Of a DNA stretch of 64,000 bases, positions 18,091 through 26,996 are shown one piece after another. Positions within the stretch are counted from its first letter, which is position 1; every line of letters begins with the position of its first letter. This DNA comes from Alistipes sp. (lineage in GTDB: Bacteria > Bacteroidota > Bacteroidia > Bacteroidales > Rikenellaceae). A program made the translations under genes and the position numbers. The stretch is from contig JAHHQM010000005.1 of NCBI GenBank assembly GCA_020026395.1, forward strand, positions 1-64,000, read 5' to 3'. The notes beneath the pieces were generated by a model that ran no database searches, had not been told where the DNA came from, and was given only the letters and a program-made list of their open reading frames with translations.

Positions 18091-18489
18091 ATGTTAGGTT
18101 TCACTCCATTCAAGAAACACGCGAACAAGTTCAACTATGTTCCGCGCTATTACGATCCCGAAAAGGAAGCACGCGAAGAACGCCGTGCCGAATTATGCGG
18201 TACCCGCCGGGAAGATACCCATCGTGAATACCGTCCCGGTCAATATATCCGCACCCAACGCGAGGCTCGCGAGGCACGCATGGCGCAGAAGAACGAACGC
18301 TCGCTGTTCAAAATCATCCTCGGCGTAGTCATCATCGCCCTGGTCATCTTCATCCTCGTTCCGCGTCTGGCGGAGGTCTTCTCACGGGCTTCACGCTCCA
18401 CGGCACCCCGCACCGAACAGAACGAAGTCGAGGAGTTCAACCCCTACGCACCGATCACCGTCGTGCCGAACGATTATAAGGAGGAGTAA
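18091..18489 (+). CDS. Small single-pass membrane protein upstream of mutL
   Basis: The 132-residue product is not a protein I can name. Residues 1-70 are highly charged (Arg, Glu, Tyr), with an amphipathic start; residues about 72-90 are one membrane helix (IILGVVIIALVIFILVP); the rest is a short Ser/Thr/Glu-rich tail that would lie in the periplasm if the positive N-side is cytoplasmic. The stop overlaps the mutL start (TAATG), so the two are translationally coupled. A -7-like TATCTTTA lies at 18030-18037. A link to mismatch repair is suggested only by position. Confidence 0.75.
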   Translation: MLGFTPFKKHANKFNYVPRYYDPEKEAREERRAELCGTRREDTHREYRPGQYIRTQREAREARMAQKNERSLFKIILGVVIIALVIFILVPRLAEVFSRASRSTAPRTEQNEVEEFNPYAPITVVPNDYKEE

Positions 18490-20615
18490 TGGCCGACCGA
18501 ATCAAACTTTTACCCGAAGTCGTCGCCAATCAGATCGCGGCAGGCGAGGTCGTGAACCGCCCCTCGTCGGTCGTCAAGGAGATGATGGAGAACGCCATCG
18601 ATGCGGGAGCCCGCTCCGTCAAGGTCAATTTCCGTGACGGCGGCAAGGAGCTCATCCAGATCGTCGATGACGGATGTGGCATGTCGCCCGTCGATGCGCG
18701 TCTGGCGTTCGACCGCCACGCCACGAGCAAAATCAGCAGCGTGGAGGACATCTACCGTCTTTCGACCTTCGGATTCCGCGGTGAGGCACTCCCCTCGATT
18801 GCCGCCGTGGCGCAGGTCGAGTTGCGTTCGCGTCAGGAAGGCGACGAACTGGGCACGCAGACCGAAATCAACGGAGGCGAATTTGCGGGTCAGAATCCCG
18901 TGATGTGTCCCGTGGGATCGCAGTTCTTCGTGCGCAACCTGTTCTACAACGTCCCCGCACGCCGTCGTTTTCTGGATAAAAGTACCACTTCGGCCACGCA
19001 GATCAAGAACGAATTCCGCCGTGTGGCACTCTGCTATCCGAAGATCGCCTTCGAGCTCTATGCCAACGATGCCCCCGTCTATTCGCTGATGCCGACCACC
19101 TTGGCCGGACGTATCGTCGATGTGGTGGGCAAACACATAAAAGCCAATCTGCTGGATGTCTCGGCCGACACGTCGATTGCCTCGATCACGGGATTCATCG
19201 GCCGTCCGTCGGCCGCCAAGAAACGCAACGCCGAGCAATATCTCTTCGTGAACGGCCGTTTCTTCAAGAGCAACTACATCGTCAGCGCGATTTTGAAAGC
19301 TTACGAGAAACTGATCCCCGTGGGGACGCAGCCCTCGTTCTTCCTCTACCTGACGATCGACACCGCCCGCATCGACGTGAATGTCCACCCGCAGAAAACC
19401 GAGGTGAAATTCTCCGACGAGGAGGCCGTATGGCAGATCGTCAATGCCGCCGTACGCGAAACCCTGGGTAAGACGGGTGCCGTCCCGATGATGGATTTCG
19501 ACCACGAAGAGGCGGTCGATATTCCCGTGTTGGACGAGCGCACGGTGTACAGCGAGCCGCGTGCCATGTCGAACAGCAGCTACAACCCCTTCCTTCAGGA
19601 GTTTTCGGGTGCGAACAATTTCGAACCCACGGAGGATTTCACGGGATTCGACCTTCCCGAAGGCGAGGGTCGCCAACCGAAAAAGAAGGAGGAGGAATTC
19701 ACCGAATTTTCGTCGGGCGACCTATCCTCCCCGACCGAGGATCTGGAATTTATCTCGGGCGACGAGTTCGAGAAACGGATGGCCGAGATTCAGGATTTTT
19801 CGGCCGTGCAATCCCGCCCCGCCCCGCAACCCATGCCGCGCCCCGCATCGGGCAGTTTTTCGCCCATGAGCGGAATCGGCGTCGGCCGTGAGGAGTTCGA
19901 GGTCTTCTCGTCGGAAGAGATGAATGCCCCGAAATACGAAGAGTTCGAGGAGATCGTCTCCGAGGCCGCGCCCCAACAGGAGGAGTCGCACCTCGACTTC
20001 ATCTCGGCGCCCGAAGCGCCCGAACAAACCCGTCTGGAGCTTCCGACCGAACACAATTGGAGCAATCCGATGTCGCTCAAGGGGGGTATTCTTCTGGTGC
20101 AGATCGACGGCCGTGTGATGGCGGTCGATATCCAGCGTGCCCGCGAGCGCATCCGCTACGACCGCTATCTGACGATGCTCAACCACGGATCGGCCGTCAG
20201 CGAACAACTCCTCTTCCCCGAACGGTTGGAGTTGTCAATTGACGAATACACGCTTCTGGAGGAGCATCAGGTCGAATTTGCCGCCCTCGGATTTGACATT
20301 GATTTCGCGGGCAACGGCACGATCGACCTGAAGGGAGTCCCCGCCGACATCACCACCGAAGGCCTCGATTCGTTGCTCTTCGAGTTGTTGCAGGCCTTCT
20401 CGTCGCCCGTCGATCTGGAGACCCTGCGCCGCGAAAAGATCGCCGCCGTGATGGCGCGTCAGAACCGCCGCCCCGTCACCCGGCCGCTCCATGCGGAGGA
20501 GGCCGACGAACTGCTCTCGAGCCTGTTCCAGTCCTCCGATTTCAGTTTTTCGCCCTCGGGCAAGATGATCCTCGCGGAGATTACCGCGGAGGAGATCCGC
20601 TCGAAGCTGGGCTAA
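18489..20615 (+). CDS. mutL: DNA mismatch repair protein MutL
   Basis: The 708-residue protein couples mismatch recognition by MutS to strand removal. The N-terminal GHKL ATPase is complete: NQIAAGEVVNRPSSVVKEMMENAIDAG, DDGCGM, and STFGFRGEALPSI. Residues about 335-515 are an acidic linker rich in Glu, Phe and Pro. The C-terminal dimerisation domain is at about 525-708. Where endonuclease-type MutL has DQHAxxExxxxE, this protein reads DIQRARERIRYD (about residues 546-557), and the CPHGRP motif near the C-terminus is replaced by SPSGKM. It therefore seems to lack the metal-dependent nicking site. Confidence 0.95.
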   Translation: MADRIKLLPEVVANQIAAGEVVNRPSSVVKEMMENAIDAGARSVKVNFRDGGKELIQIVDDGCGMSPVDARLAFDRHATSKISSVEDIYRLSTFGFRGEALPSIAAVAQVELRSRQEGDELGTQTEINGGEFAGQNPVMCPVGSQFFVRNLFYNVPARRRFLDKSTTSATQIKNEFRRVALCYPKIAFELYANDAPVYSLMPTTLAGRIVDVVGKHIKANLLDVSADTSIASITGFIGRPSAAKKRNAEQYLFVNGRFFKSNYIVSAILKAYEKLIPVGTQPSFFLYLTIDTARIDVNVHPQKTEVKFSDEEAVWQIVNAAVRETLGKTGAVPMMDFDHEEAVDIPVLDERTVYSEPRAMSNSSYNPFLQEFSGANNFEPTEDFTGFDLPEGEGRQPKKKEEEFTEFSSGDLSSPTEDLEFISGDEFEKRMAEIQDFSAVQSRPAPQPMPRPASGSFSPMSGIGVGREEFEVFSSEEMNAPKYEEFEEIVSEAAPQQEESHLDFISAPEAPEQTRLELPTEHNWSNPMSLKGGILLVQIDGRVMAVDIQRARERIRYDRYLTMLNHGSAVSEQLLFPERLELSIDEYTLLEEHQVEFAALGFDIDFAGNGTIDLKGVPADITTEGLDSLLFELLQAFSSPVDLETLRREKIAAVMARQNRRPVTRPLHAEEADELLSSLFQSSDFSFSPSGKMILAEITAEEIRSKLG

Positions 20616-20637
20616 ATTTTAAACATTTTTTAAACCC

Positions 20638-21243
20638 ATGAATTTATATTTTCCGTCCCCATCGCCCGTCGTCAAGAACCTGATCATCATCAACGTGCTG
20701 GTTTACATGGCCACGGCGCTGCTCCCCATCGGAGGCTGGATCCGCGAAATCGGAGCCCTTTCGCTCGGAACACCGTGGTTTCACTCCTACCAGTTCATCA
20801 CCTACATGTTCCTGCATGCCGACCTCGACCATATTTTCTTCAATATGTTCGCCCTCTACATGTTCGGCACGACGCTGGAGTATGAACTCGGCCAGAAGCG
20901 TTTCCTGATTTACTATATGGTCTGCGGTGTGGGTGCCGCCCTGATTCAGTACCTGACGGCCTTCGTCCTCGGTGAGCTGCCCATCCTGCTGATCGGTGCA
21001 TCGGGTGCCGTGATGGGTCTGTTGTTGGCGTTCGGCGTGATGCACCCCAACTCCACCATCATGCTCCTCATCCCGCCCATCCCCATCAAGGCCAAATGGT
21101 TCGTCATCATCTATGCCGCCATTGAGCTGTTCCTCGGTTGGCGCGGTGTCGGTCAGGTGGCACACTTTGCCCACGTGGGCGGTATGCTGTGGGGTCTGGT
21201 GCTGCTCCTGTGGTGGAAACGCCAGGGCAGAATTTTCTTCTAA
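20638..21243 (+). CDS. Rhomboid family intramembrane serine protease
   Basis: The 201-residue protein has six predicted membrane segments. The catalytic serine is in LLIGASGAVMGLL (GxSG, fourth helix), and the catalytic histidine is in the last helix (VAHFAHVGGMLWGL). The conserved HxxxN of helix 2 is also seen (HADLDHIFFNMFALYMFG). Such proteases cut membrane helices inside the bilayer. The substrate is unknown. It follows mutL by 22 bases and precedes an EEP-family gene by 6 bases, so all three are probably on one transcript. A second rhomboid commonly sits beside this gene in Bacteroidetes, but here only one copy is present. Confidence 0.92.
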   Translation: MNLYFPSPSPVVKNLIIINVLVYMATALLPIGGWIREIGALSLGTPWFHSYQFITYMFLHADLDHIFFNMFALYMFGTTLEYELGQKRFLIYYMVCGVGAALIQYLTAFVLGELPILLIGASGAVMGLLLAFGVMHPNSTIMLLIPPIPIKAKWFVIIYAAIELFLGWRGVGQVAHFAHVGGMLWGLVLLLWWKRQGRIFF

Positions 21244-21249
21244 AACACG

Positions 21250-22395
21250 ATGGAAGACTACTATTCCGACTTTCGGCGGACACCGAAAAACCGACGCGGC
21301 CTGCTGCTGACGCTGCTCGACGGTGCCATGACTCTGGTGATGATCCTTGTGATCATCGCGGGCGTCATCACCCTTTTCGTCCCGTATCTTTCGCCCCACC
21401 GCATGTGGTTCTTTGCCGCACTCGGTCTGGTGGCGCCCGTCACCTATATTGCCACGGTCATTCTGACCCTCTACTGGATCATCCGCTGGCGGTGGATTCG
21501 TGCGGGCGTGATGCTGGGACTGGCTGTGGTGGGTTTTGCCTACGTCTCGCTCTTCTACCGACCCGAAATCGGCCGCGAATACGGCGAGCAGAGCTACCGC
21601 AACGCCTTCAAGGTGATGACCTACAACCTGCGCTGGTTCTACAACGACGAGGGGCAGTCGAGCGTCAATGAGGTGATGGATCTGATCGAGGCGGCCGACC
21701 CCGACATCATCTGTCTGCAAGAGTACAACCCGCGTCTGGCCGACCGCAGCGACCGCGTCGCCCTGCTCTACCAGCGTTACCAGTGCAAATTCTTCGGCAT
21801 GACGGGCAACGAACCCGACACGGTCGACATCGTGCCGATGTGCATCTTCTCGAAATACAAGATCCTGCGTTCGGGTGAGGTGCTCTCCCCGCGCACGTCG
21901 GTGTGGGTGGACATCAACCTCGACGGCGACACGGTGCGCGTATTCAACAACCACCTGATGTCCACGGCCATCAAATCGGCCGACAACGACTACCTCACGA
22001 ACCACCTGTTCCAGAAGGACACCGCCCGTGAGGAGCGCATGAAGAGCATCTTCCGCCGTTTCTCGGACAACAGCATCCTGCGTGCCCGTCAGGTGGACAC
22101 CATCTCGGAGGTCATCGCCCGCAGTCCCCGCCGACGGATCGTTTGTGGCGATTTCAACGACACGCCTATGTCGTATGCCTACCACACGATGTCGGACGAC
22201 CTGAACGACGCCTTCAGCGACTGCGGATCGGGTTATTCGCACACCTACCGCGGATTTTTCAACACCTTGCGCATCGACTACATCCTCCGCTCGGACGATT
22301 TCGAAACCCTCAGCTACGAGGTACCCGATTCGGTGACGGCATCGGATCACCTGCCCGTCGTGGTGCGTCTGCGCAAGGCAAAAATGAACAATTGA
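21250..22395 (+). CDS. Membrane-anchored endonuclease/exonuclease/phosphatase family protein
   Basis: The 381-residue protein has three N-terminal membrane helices (about residues 17-100) and a C-terminal EEP domain, the metal-dependent fold of DNase I, exonuclease III and sphingomyelinase. Catalytic-type motifs are visible: VMTYNLRWF, the metal-binding Glu in IICLQEYNP, GDFNDTP, and the final SDHLPVVV. Membrane location on the outer face suggests a phosphodiesterase acting on lipids, nucleotides or nucleic acids outside the cytoplasm; the substrate cannot be read from the sequence. Directly downstream of the rhomboid protease gene. Confidence 0.88.
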   Translation: MEDYYSDFRRTPKNRRGLLLTLLDGAMTLVMILVIIAGVITLFVPYLSPHRMWFFAALGLVAPVTYIATVILTLYWIIRWRWIRAGVMLGLAVVGFAYVSLFYRPEIGREYGEQSYRNAFKVMTYNLRWFYNDEGQSSVNEVMDLIEAADPDIICLQEYNPRLADRSDRVALLYQRYQCKFFGMTGNEPDTVDIVPMCIFSKYKILRSGEVLSPRTSVWVDINLDGDTVRVFNNHLMSTAIKSADNDYLTNHLFQKDTAREERMKSIFRRFSDNSILRARQVDTISEVIARSPRRRIVCGDFNDTPMSYAYHTMSDDLNDAFSDCGSGYSHTYRGFFNTLRIDYILRSDDFETLSYEVPDSVTASDHLPVVVRLRKAKMNN

Positions 22396-22414
22396 CACAC
22401 AAATTTATAACAAC

Positions 22415-22864
22415 ATGGTTTTAGACTCTTTGAAAAACGCACCGCTCTACTATTCGTTGAGCCCGCGTCTGAAACAGGCCTTCGAGTTGGTGGCAGCCAC
22501 CGACTGGAACAGCGTCGAGGCAGGTCGTCACGACCTGGACGGCAACAACATCTTCGTAAACGTCATGGACGTGGATCTGAAGAAGCCCGAAAACGCACCG
22601 CTGGAGGTACACAACAACTACATCGACATCCAGATTCTGATCCGCGGCGAGAAAGAGGCCTTCGGATGGAGCGAGCGTTGTCACCTGCGTAAGCCGCAGG
22701 GCGAGTTCAACGTCGAGAAGGACATCTGCTTCTACGACGATGTACCCCAGACCTACTACACGCTCATCCCCGGTCAGTTCACGATCCTCATGCCCGAGGA
22801 CGGTCACGCACCGATGGTCGGCGAGGGTAAGATCCGTAAGATCATCGTCAAGGTTCGCCGATAA
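22415..22864 (+). CDS. YhcH/YjgK/YiaL family protein (DUF386)
   Basis: The 149-residue protein is a cupin-like DUF386 member. Typical features are the HxxxxDIQ element (EVHNNYIDIQILIRGEKE) and the C-terminal MPEDGHAPMVG with a metal-type His. Members have been linked to anomer conversion or sialic acid and beta-galactoside catabolism; the reaction here is not known because no sugar genes are adjacent. It lies 19 bases after the EEP gene and is the last gene before a strong terminator. Confidence 0.88.
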   Translation: MVLDSLKNAPLYYSLSPRLKQAFELVAATDWNSVEAGRHDLDGNNIFVNVMDVDLKKPENAPLEVHNNYIDIQILIRGEKEAFGWSERCHLRKPQGEFNVEKDICFYDDVPQTYYTLIPGQFTILMPEDGHAPMVGEGKIRKIIVKVRR

Positions 22865-22885
22865 GCTCCCTTTAGAAAGGTACAT

Positions 22886-22926
22886 AAAAAATAGCGGAAC
22901 CACCTTGGGTAGTTCCGCTATTTTTT
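22886..22926. terminator. Terminator after the DUF386 gene
   Basis: A perfect 15-bp stem (22886-22900 with 22912-22926) begins with six A and ends with six T; an inner ACC/GGT pairing can extend it. It can act in both directions between the converging units. Confidence 0.9.
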
Positions 22927-23007
22927 GTCGGTCGGCAGGATCTCAAAGGAGCAGGCTCGCTGTTCCGCGGTTCGTGCTCCCCGCCCCTTTTTCCCCGCCC
23001 CGCCAAG

Positions 23008-23054
23008 CAAAATAAAACAGCGGGATTGCATCCGAAGATACGATTCCGCTGTTT
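23008..23054 (-). terminator. Terminator of the rplY-pth operon
   Basis: AAACAGCGG with its complement CCGCTGTTT (23015-23023 and 23046-23054), extended by three weaker pairs, forms the stem; on the minus strand it is followed by a U-rich run (23008-23014). It lies 30 bases beyond the pth stop. Confidence 0.7.
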
Positions 23055-23083
23055 CGCAAATAATATTTTGGTAAAAGAATTTT

Positions 23084-23647
23084 CTATTTCTTGTTGAAGA
23101 AGTTCATCGTCTGCGCCAATCCCACCGTTGCAAACGATCGAATGGCATCGACAAACACCTTCAAGCGGTCGGGCATCGTTTTTCGATCCTCCTCGGTCCA
23201 CTCGCCCAACACGTAATCGACCTGATGTCCGCGGGGAAAATCACCGCCCACGCCGAAACGCATGCGTGCATATTCCTCCGTGCCGAGCAGTTCGGCAATG
23301 TTCTTCAGTCCGTTGTGACCGCCGGCCGATCCTTTTGGACGGAGTCTGAGTTGTCCGAACGGAAGGTTGATGTCGTCCGAAATCACCAGGAGGTTCTCCC
23401 GCTCGATCTTTTCGGCATCCATCCAGTAACGCACCGCCTTACCCGAAAGATTCATGTAGGTCGACGGCTTCAACAGGATGAGCGTGCGCCCCTTCCATTT
23501 TGCCTCGGCCACATCGCCGTATCGGGCGGTGGTAAAAGAAGTGTTGGATGCCTCAGCGAGCGCATCCAACACTTTAAAACCGATGTTGTGACGGGTTTCG
23601 GTGTATTCCGCACCGATATTACCCAACCCAACAATAAGGTATTTCAT
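23084..23647 (-). CDS. pth: Peptidyl-tRNA hydrolase
   Basis: The 187-residue enzyme frees tRNA from peptidyl-tRNA that drops off the ribosome. Catalytic and binding residues of the family are present: Asn in GLGNIGAEY, the catalytic His in TRHNIGF, the ligand-binding KPSTYMNLSG, and the Asp in ISDDINLPFGQ, followed by GSAGGHNGL. Length is normal. It follows rplY after 22 bases on the same strand, a pairing that is conserved in many bacteria. Confidence 0.96.
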   Translation of the reverse strand: MKYLIVGLGNIGAEYTETRHNIGFKVLDALAEASNTSFTTARYGDVAEAKWKGRTLILLKPSTYMNLSGKAVRYWMDAEKIERENLLVISDDINLPFGQLRLRPKGSAGGHNGLKNIAELLGTEEYARMRFGVGGDFPRGHQVDYVLGEWTEEDRKTMPDRLKVFVDAIRSFATVGLAQTMNFFNKK

Positions 23648-23669
23648 AATCTTCTTAACCGCAGATTAA

Positions 23670-24230
23670 TTATTCGGCACCACGCGAAGCACGGGTTACG
23701 CGAACAGCACATACGGCAGCCGAAGCGGGAGTAACGAACTGAATGTTCTCATACTTCAGGTCACCAACGAAGATGGTGTGACCAACGCCCAGGTTCGTAA
23801 CGTCAACAACGATCTCATCGGGCAGGTTCTGCTCCAGAGCGGCGATCGTCAGTTTACGAGACGACAAAACGAGCTTACCACCAACCTTAACACCTTCGGC
23901 GTTACCGGTCAGACGTACGGGAACCGTGATGGCAACGGGTTTGCCCTCGCTTACACGGAAGAAGTCCATGTGCAGGATCTCCTCACGTACGGGGTGGAAC
24001 TGAGTCTCACGCAAAACGGCCTTCTCTTTCTTGTCACCGAAATCCAACTCAACCAGGTACGAATTGGGGGTGTAGATCAGGGGTTTAACCTCACGGAGAT
24101 CGATCGTGAAGTTGATCGTCTCGCCGTTACCGCACAAAACGCAGGGTACCAGACCCTCGCGGCGGATAGCCTTGGCAGCCTTCTTACCGAAATCGGCACG
24201 GGCAATAGCCTTTACAGCAATAGTTTTCAT
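23670..24230 (-). CDS. rplY: 50S ribosomal protein L25 (Ctc form)
   Basis: The 186-residue protein binds 5S rRNA. It is the long form with an N-terminal L25 domain (about 1-95, IRREGLVPCVLCGNGETINF) and a C-terminal TL5/Ctc beta domain (about 96-180, AITVPVRLTGNAEGVKVGG). In Gram-positive bacteria the long form is a general stress protein. The gene is first in the rplY-pth unit and has a good promoter candidate at 24325-24355. Confidence 0.95.
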   Translation of the reverse strand: MKTIAVKAIARADFGKKAAKAIRREGLVPCVLCGNGETINFTIDLREVKPLIYTPNSYLVELDFGDKKEKAVLRETQFHPVREEILHMDFFRVSEGKPVAITVPVRLTGNAEGVKVGGKLVLSSRKLTIAALEQNLPDEIVVDVTNLGVGHTIFVGDLKYENIQFVTPASAAVCAVRVTRASRGAE

Positions 24231-24324
24231 TGTGTCAGAATAAATTTAAAATGTGTTACCTTCGGCGGTTCTCAACACGGTCTCCACAAATAAGACCGCA
24301 TCCCACATCCGCCTGTTATCGGGG

Positions 24325-24355
24325 CAAAGATAACTATTTTTTGCCGAATCTGAAA
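24325..24355 (-). promoter_or_regulatory. Candidate promoter of rplY-pth
   Basis: The minus strand carries TATCTTTG (24325-24332) with TTTC 19 bases upstream (24352-24355), close to the TTTG/TAnnTTTG consensus. It lies 95 bases before the rplY start. Confidence 0.55.
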
Positions 24356-24431
24356 AATATATCGTTCTTTTTGCTGTTTTTCATCATTTTATGACCATTT
24401 CGGGGCGGTGGAAGCAAAATAATTTCACATT

Positions 24432-24466
24432 CTTGTAGCAATCTTCACGGAGATTGGTTATCTTTG
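24432..24466 (+). promoter_or_regulatory. Candidate promoter of aspA
   Basis: TATCTTTG at 24459-24466 is a perfect -7 box, 53 bases before the aspA start. The nearest -33-like element is CTTG at 24432-24435, 23 bases upstream, longer than the usual 19-21 spacing. Confidence 0.5.
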
Positions 24467-24519
24467 TATAGATATAGTAACCCGAAAATTACAAACAACC
24501 ATAAAATACTTATAAAATT

Positions 24520-25950
24520 ATGAACATTACAAACGCTCCCCTTTCAGGAGAAACCCGCCACGAGCATGACTTGATCGGCGACATGGAAGTTCCTGTTGAA
24601 TACTATTTCGGCGTGCAGACCATGCGTGCCGTTGAAAACTTCAAAATCAGCCGTGTAACGCTCGACATGTTCCCCGAATTCATCAAGGGTCTTGCCGAAA
24701 CCAAAGAGGGTGCCGCCATGGCAAACCGCGATCTCGGCATCCTGGATCCCACCATCGCCGAGGCCATCATCAAGGCTTGCGAAGAAGTGAAAGCCGGTAA
24801 GTTCAACGAGCATTTTGTCGTTGATATGGTACAGGGCGGTGCAGGTACTTCGACCAACATGAACGCCAACGAGGTCATCGCAAACCGCGCTCTGGAGTTG
24901 ATGGGTCACAAGAAGGGCGAGTACAAATACTGCCACCCCAACAACAACGTAAACCTTTCGCAGTCGACCAACGACGCTTACCCCACCGCCATTCACCTGG
25001 CCATGGTACGCAGCATCGCCAAACTCGTCGCTTCGTTGAAGGAGTTGGTAGCCGCATTCGAGGCCAAAGGCAAGGAGTTCGCCCACGTCATCAAGATGGG
25101 TCGTACCCAGTTGCAGGATGCCGTACCTATGACCGTAGGTCAGGAGTTCGATTCGTATGCCGCAACCCTCAAGGACGAAATCGCCGTACTGGAGGAGAAC
25201 GTAAAATATTTCTATGAGATCAACATGGGTGCCACCGCAATCGGTACGGGTATCTGCGCCGAGCCCAACTACGCCGAGCTGTGCACGAAGCACCTGGCCG
25301 AGATCACGGGTCTGCCCCTGTTCAAGGCACACAACATGATCGCCGTAACGAACGACACGAGCGCATTCGTAATGAACTCGTCGACGCAGAAACGTCTGGC
25401 CGTCAAGTTGTCGAAGATCTGTAATGACCTCCGTCTGATGTCATCGGGTCCCCGCACGGGTCTGCACGAGATCAACCTGCCCGCACGTCAGCCGGGTTCG
25501 TCGATCATGCCGGGTAAGGTGAACCCCGTTATCCCCGAAGTGGTTAACCAGGTTTGCTTCCGCGTTATCGGTAACGATCTGACCATTACGGCTGCTGCCG
25601 AGGCTGCCCAGCTGGAGCTGAACGTCATGGAGCCTGTAATCGTACACTGCATGTTCGAGAGCATCGAGATGATGATCAACGCCATGAACACCCTGCGCGA
25701 GAAATGTATCGTAGGCATCACCGCCAACGAGGACGTTTGCCGCAACATGGTTTACCACAGCATCGGTCTGGTAACCGCTCTGAACCCCTACCTGGGTTAT
25801 GAGACCTCGACCATGCTGGCCAAGGAGGCATTGGTATCGGGCAAGGGTATCTACGACCTGGTTCTGGAGCACAAACTGATGTCGAAAGAGGAATTGGACG
25901 ACATTCTGAAGCCCGAGAACATGGTTCGCCCGCGCGTATTCAAGAAATAA
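24520..25950 (+). CDS. aspA: Aspartate ammonia-lyase
   Basis: The 476-residue enzyme converts L-aspartate to fumarate and ammonia and feeds the fumarate-respiring branch typical of gut Bacteroidales. It belongs to the aspartase/fumarase superfamily: the flexible SS loop with the catalytic serine reads PGSSIMPGKVNPVIPEVVNQV, and the earlier signature blocks GGAGTSTNMNANEVIANRA and NLSQSTNDAYPTA are intact. The N-terminal EHDLIGDMEVPVEYYFGVQTMRA and the Gln/Leu-rich stretch AAQLELNVMEP favour aspartase over class II fumarase. It is monocistronic, with its own promoter-like box and terminator. Confidence 0.93.
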   Translation: MNITNAPLSGETRHEHDLIGDMEVPVEYYFGVQTMRAVENFKISRVTLDMFPEFIKGLAETKEGAAMANRDLGILDPTIAEAIIKACEEVKAGKFNEHFVVDMVQGGAGTSTNMNANEVIANRALELMGHKKGEYKYCHPNNNVNLSQSTNDAYPTAIHLAMVRSIAKLVASLKELVAAFEAKGKEFAHVIKMGRTQLQDAVPMTVGQEFDSYAATLKDEIAVLEENVKYFYEINMGATAIGTGICAEPNYAELCTKHLAEITGLPLFKAHNMIAVTNDTSAFVMNSSTQKRLAVKLSKICNDLRLMSSGPRTGLHEINLPARQPGSSIMPGKVNPVIPEVVNQVCFRVIGNDLTITAAAEAAQLELNVMEPVIVHCMFESIEMMINAMNTLREKCIVGITANEDVCRNMVYHSIGLVTALNPYLGYETSTMLAKEALVSGKGIYDLVLEHKLMSKEELDDILKPENMVRPRVFKK

Positions 25951-25977
25951 GCCCCTTTCGGGATATTTTCGACATGA

Positions 25978-26008
25978 AGCCGACTTCCTCGTGGGAGTCG
26001 GCTTTTTT
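25978..26008 (+). terminator. Terminator of aspA
   Basis: An 11-bp stem (25978-25988 with 25993-26003, one G-U) and a tetraloop are followed by six T. It is 27 bases after the aspA stop. Confidence 0.9.
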
Positions 26009-26568
26009 GTGCCTTGACGGGACGGGGAGGGGCGTTATATATAATGTATCCCATTATCGCTCCTCGAGGCGAGCGCCGTGCTGCCCGACTCCGCCCAATC
26101 CTGCCCATACTCGAATACACTGCCGTTTTCTGTCCCATTTCACGGTCTCTACACTCCGTTCCTCAGCTCCGCCCGATCGCTGCGGCCACTATCCCCCCCC
26201 ACCTTTACCTGCACGCCCTCTCCTCACCCACTTTTCCGCCCGTTCTCTCGCCCGTTTTCAAACTTTCTGCCAGATTTTTCCACCCAAATTTGCCCCGTTA
26301 CCCCGAAATTTCATTCCCAATCCGCCCTCGCTCCGCCATTTTTCGACATTTTTTTTCTGCGCCCCCCCCGAAAAATCCGCAGGCATAAAGTCTTTTTTCA
26401 GGGAAATTCAGGCTCCGATCCCTCTTTTTTCGGAGAAATGCAGAAATTTTGCACCCACTCCGTCCCCGATTTTCGCCCTTCGAAACGGGGTTTCCAAAGG
26501 TAAAAAGAGGGTTTTAGGGGCAAAAACGAAGAAAATTCACAAAAAAAATGCATTTTTTCTCAAAATAT
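26009..26568 (+). other. C-rich spacer without a gene
   Basis: This 560-base stretch has no supported gene. The + strand is very C-rich and G-poor; in 26161-26220 I count 33 C and 9 G, including a run of eight C. Frames open on the + strand (26014 to 26663) encode Pro/Ser/Phe-rich sequence without any domain. The last 100 bases turn A-rich and lead into the tRNA promoter. Confidence 0.6.
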
Positions 26569-26599
26569 TTTGGAAATTTGATTTTCCGCCTTATCTTTG
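26569..26599 (+). promoter_or_regulatory. Promoter of tRNA-Glu
   Basis: TTTG at 26569-26572, a 19-base spacer and TATCTTTG at 26592-26599 match the Bacteroidetes consensus without a mismatch. The tRNA starts 21 bases later. This is the best promoter match in the window. Confidence 0.8.
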
Positions 26600-26619
26600 C
26601 ACCATCAAACAAAACAACT

Positions 26620-26691
26620 GGTGGATTCATCTAAGGGTTAGGATACATGCCTCTCACGCATGACATAGCGGTTCGAATCCGCTATCCACTA
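26620..26691 (+). tRNA. tRNA-Glu (anticodon CTC)
   Basis: The 72-base cloverleaf has acceptor GGTGGAT/ATCCACT (one G-U), a three-pair D stem ATC/GAT as in other tRNA-Glu, a perfect anticodon stem CATGC/GCATG around loop CTCTCAC (anticodon CTC), a 4-base variable loop, and a perfect T arm AGCGG-TTCGAAT-CCGCT. Discriminator A is followed by CCA, so the 3' end may be encoded. It reads GAG codons. It has its own promoter and terminator and marks the left edge of the accessory stretch. Confidence 0.93.
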
Positions 26692-26697
26692 CCAAGG

Positions 26698-26733
26698 AAG
26701 CCGTAAGATCTAAGTCTTGCGGCTTTTTCTTTT
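26698..26733 (+). terminator. Terminator of tRNA-Glu
   Basis: An 11-bp stem (26698-26708 with 26715-26725, one G-U) is followed by a T-rich run. It begins 7 bases after the tRNA. The bases 26734-26996 after it are AT-rich and hold no gene I can support. Confidence 0.85.
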
Positions 26734-26996
26734 ATCCCCTTCTCCGACAAAAGGCACAGAGACTCGAAATGTTTCTTTCCGCACGCCCCCTCTCTCTTCT
26801 GCATCGGAAACGGATGTAAAATCCGTCCGTTCCGAACAATCTTTACCCGGACAGACAATCGCACACAGACCAGAGATTCTGTAAAAAACCTTAGAAAAAT
26901 ACAGGTATCCCTCTCGAAAAATCACGGAATCCCGTGATAAAAAAATCTTAAAAAGATATTTATTTTGTGAAATATAAACACATAATATAAATATTT

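Noticed and set aside
26014..26663. Overlapping + strand frames in the C-rich spacer before tRNA-Glu
   Set aside because: Pro/Ser/Phe-rich translations follow from the C-rich composition; one frame runs into the tRNA.
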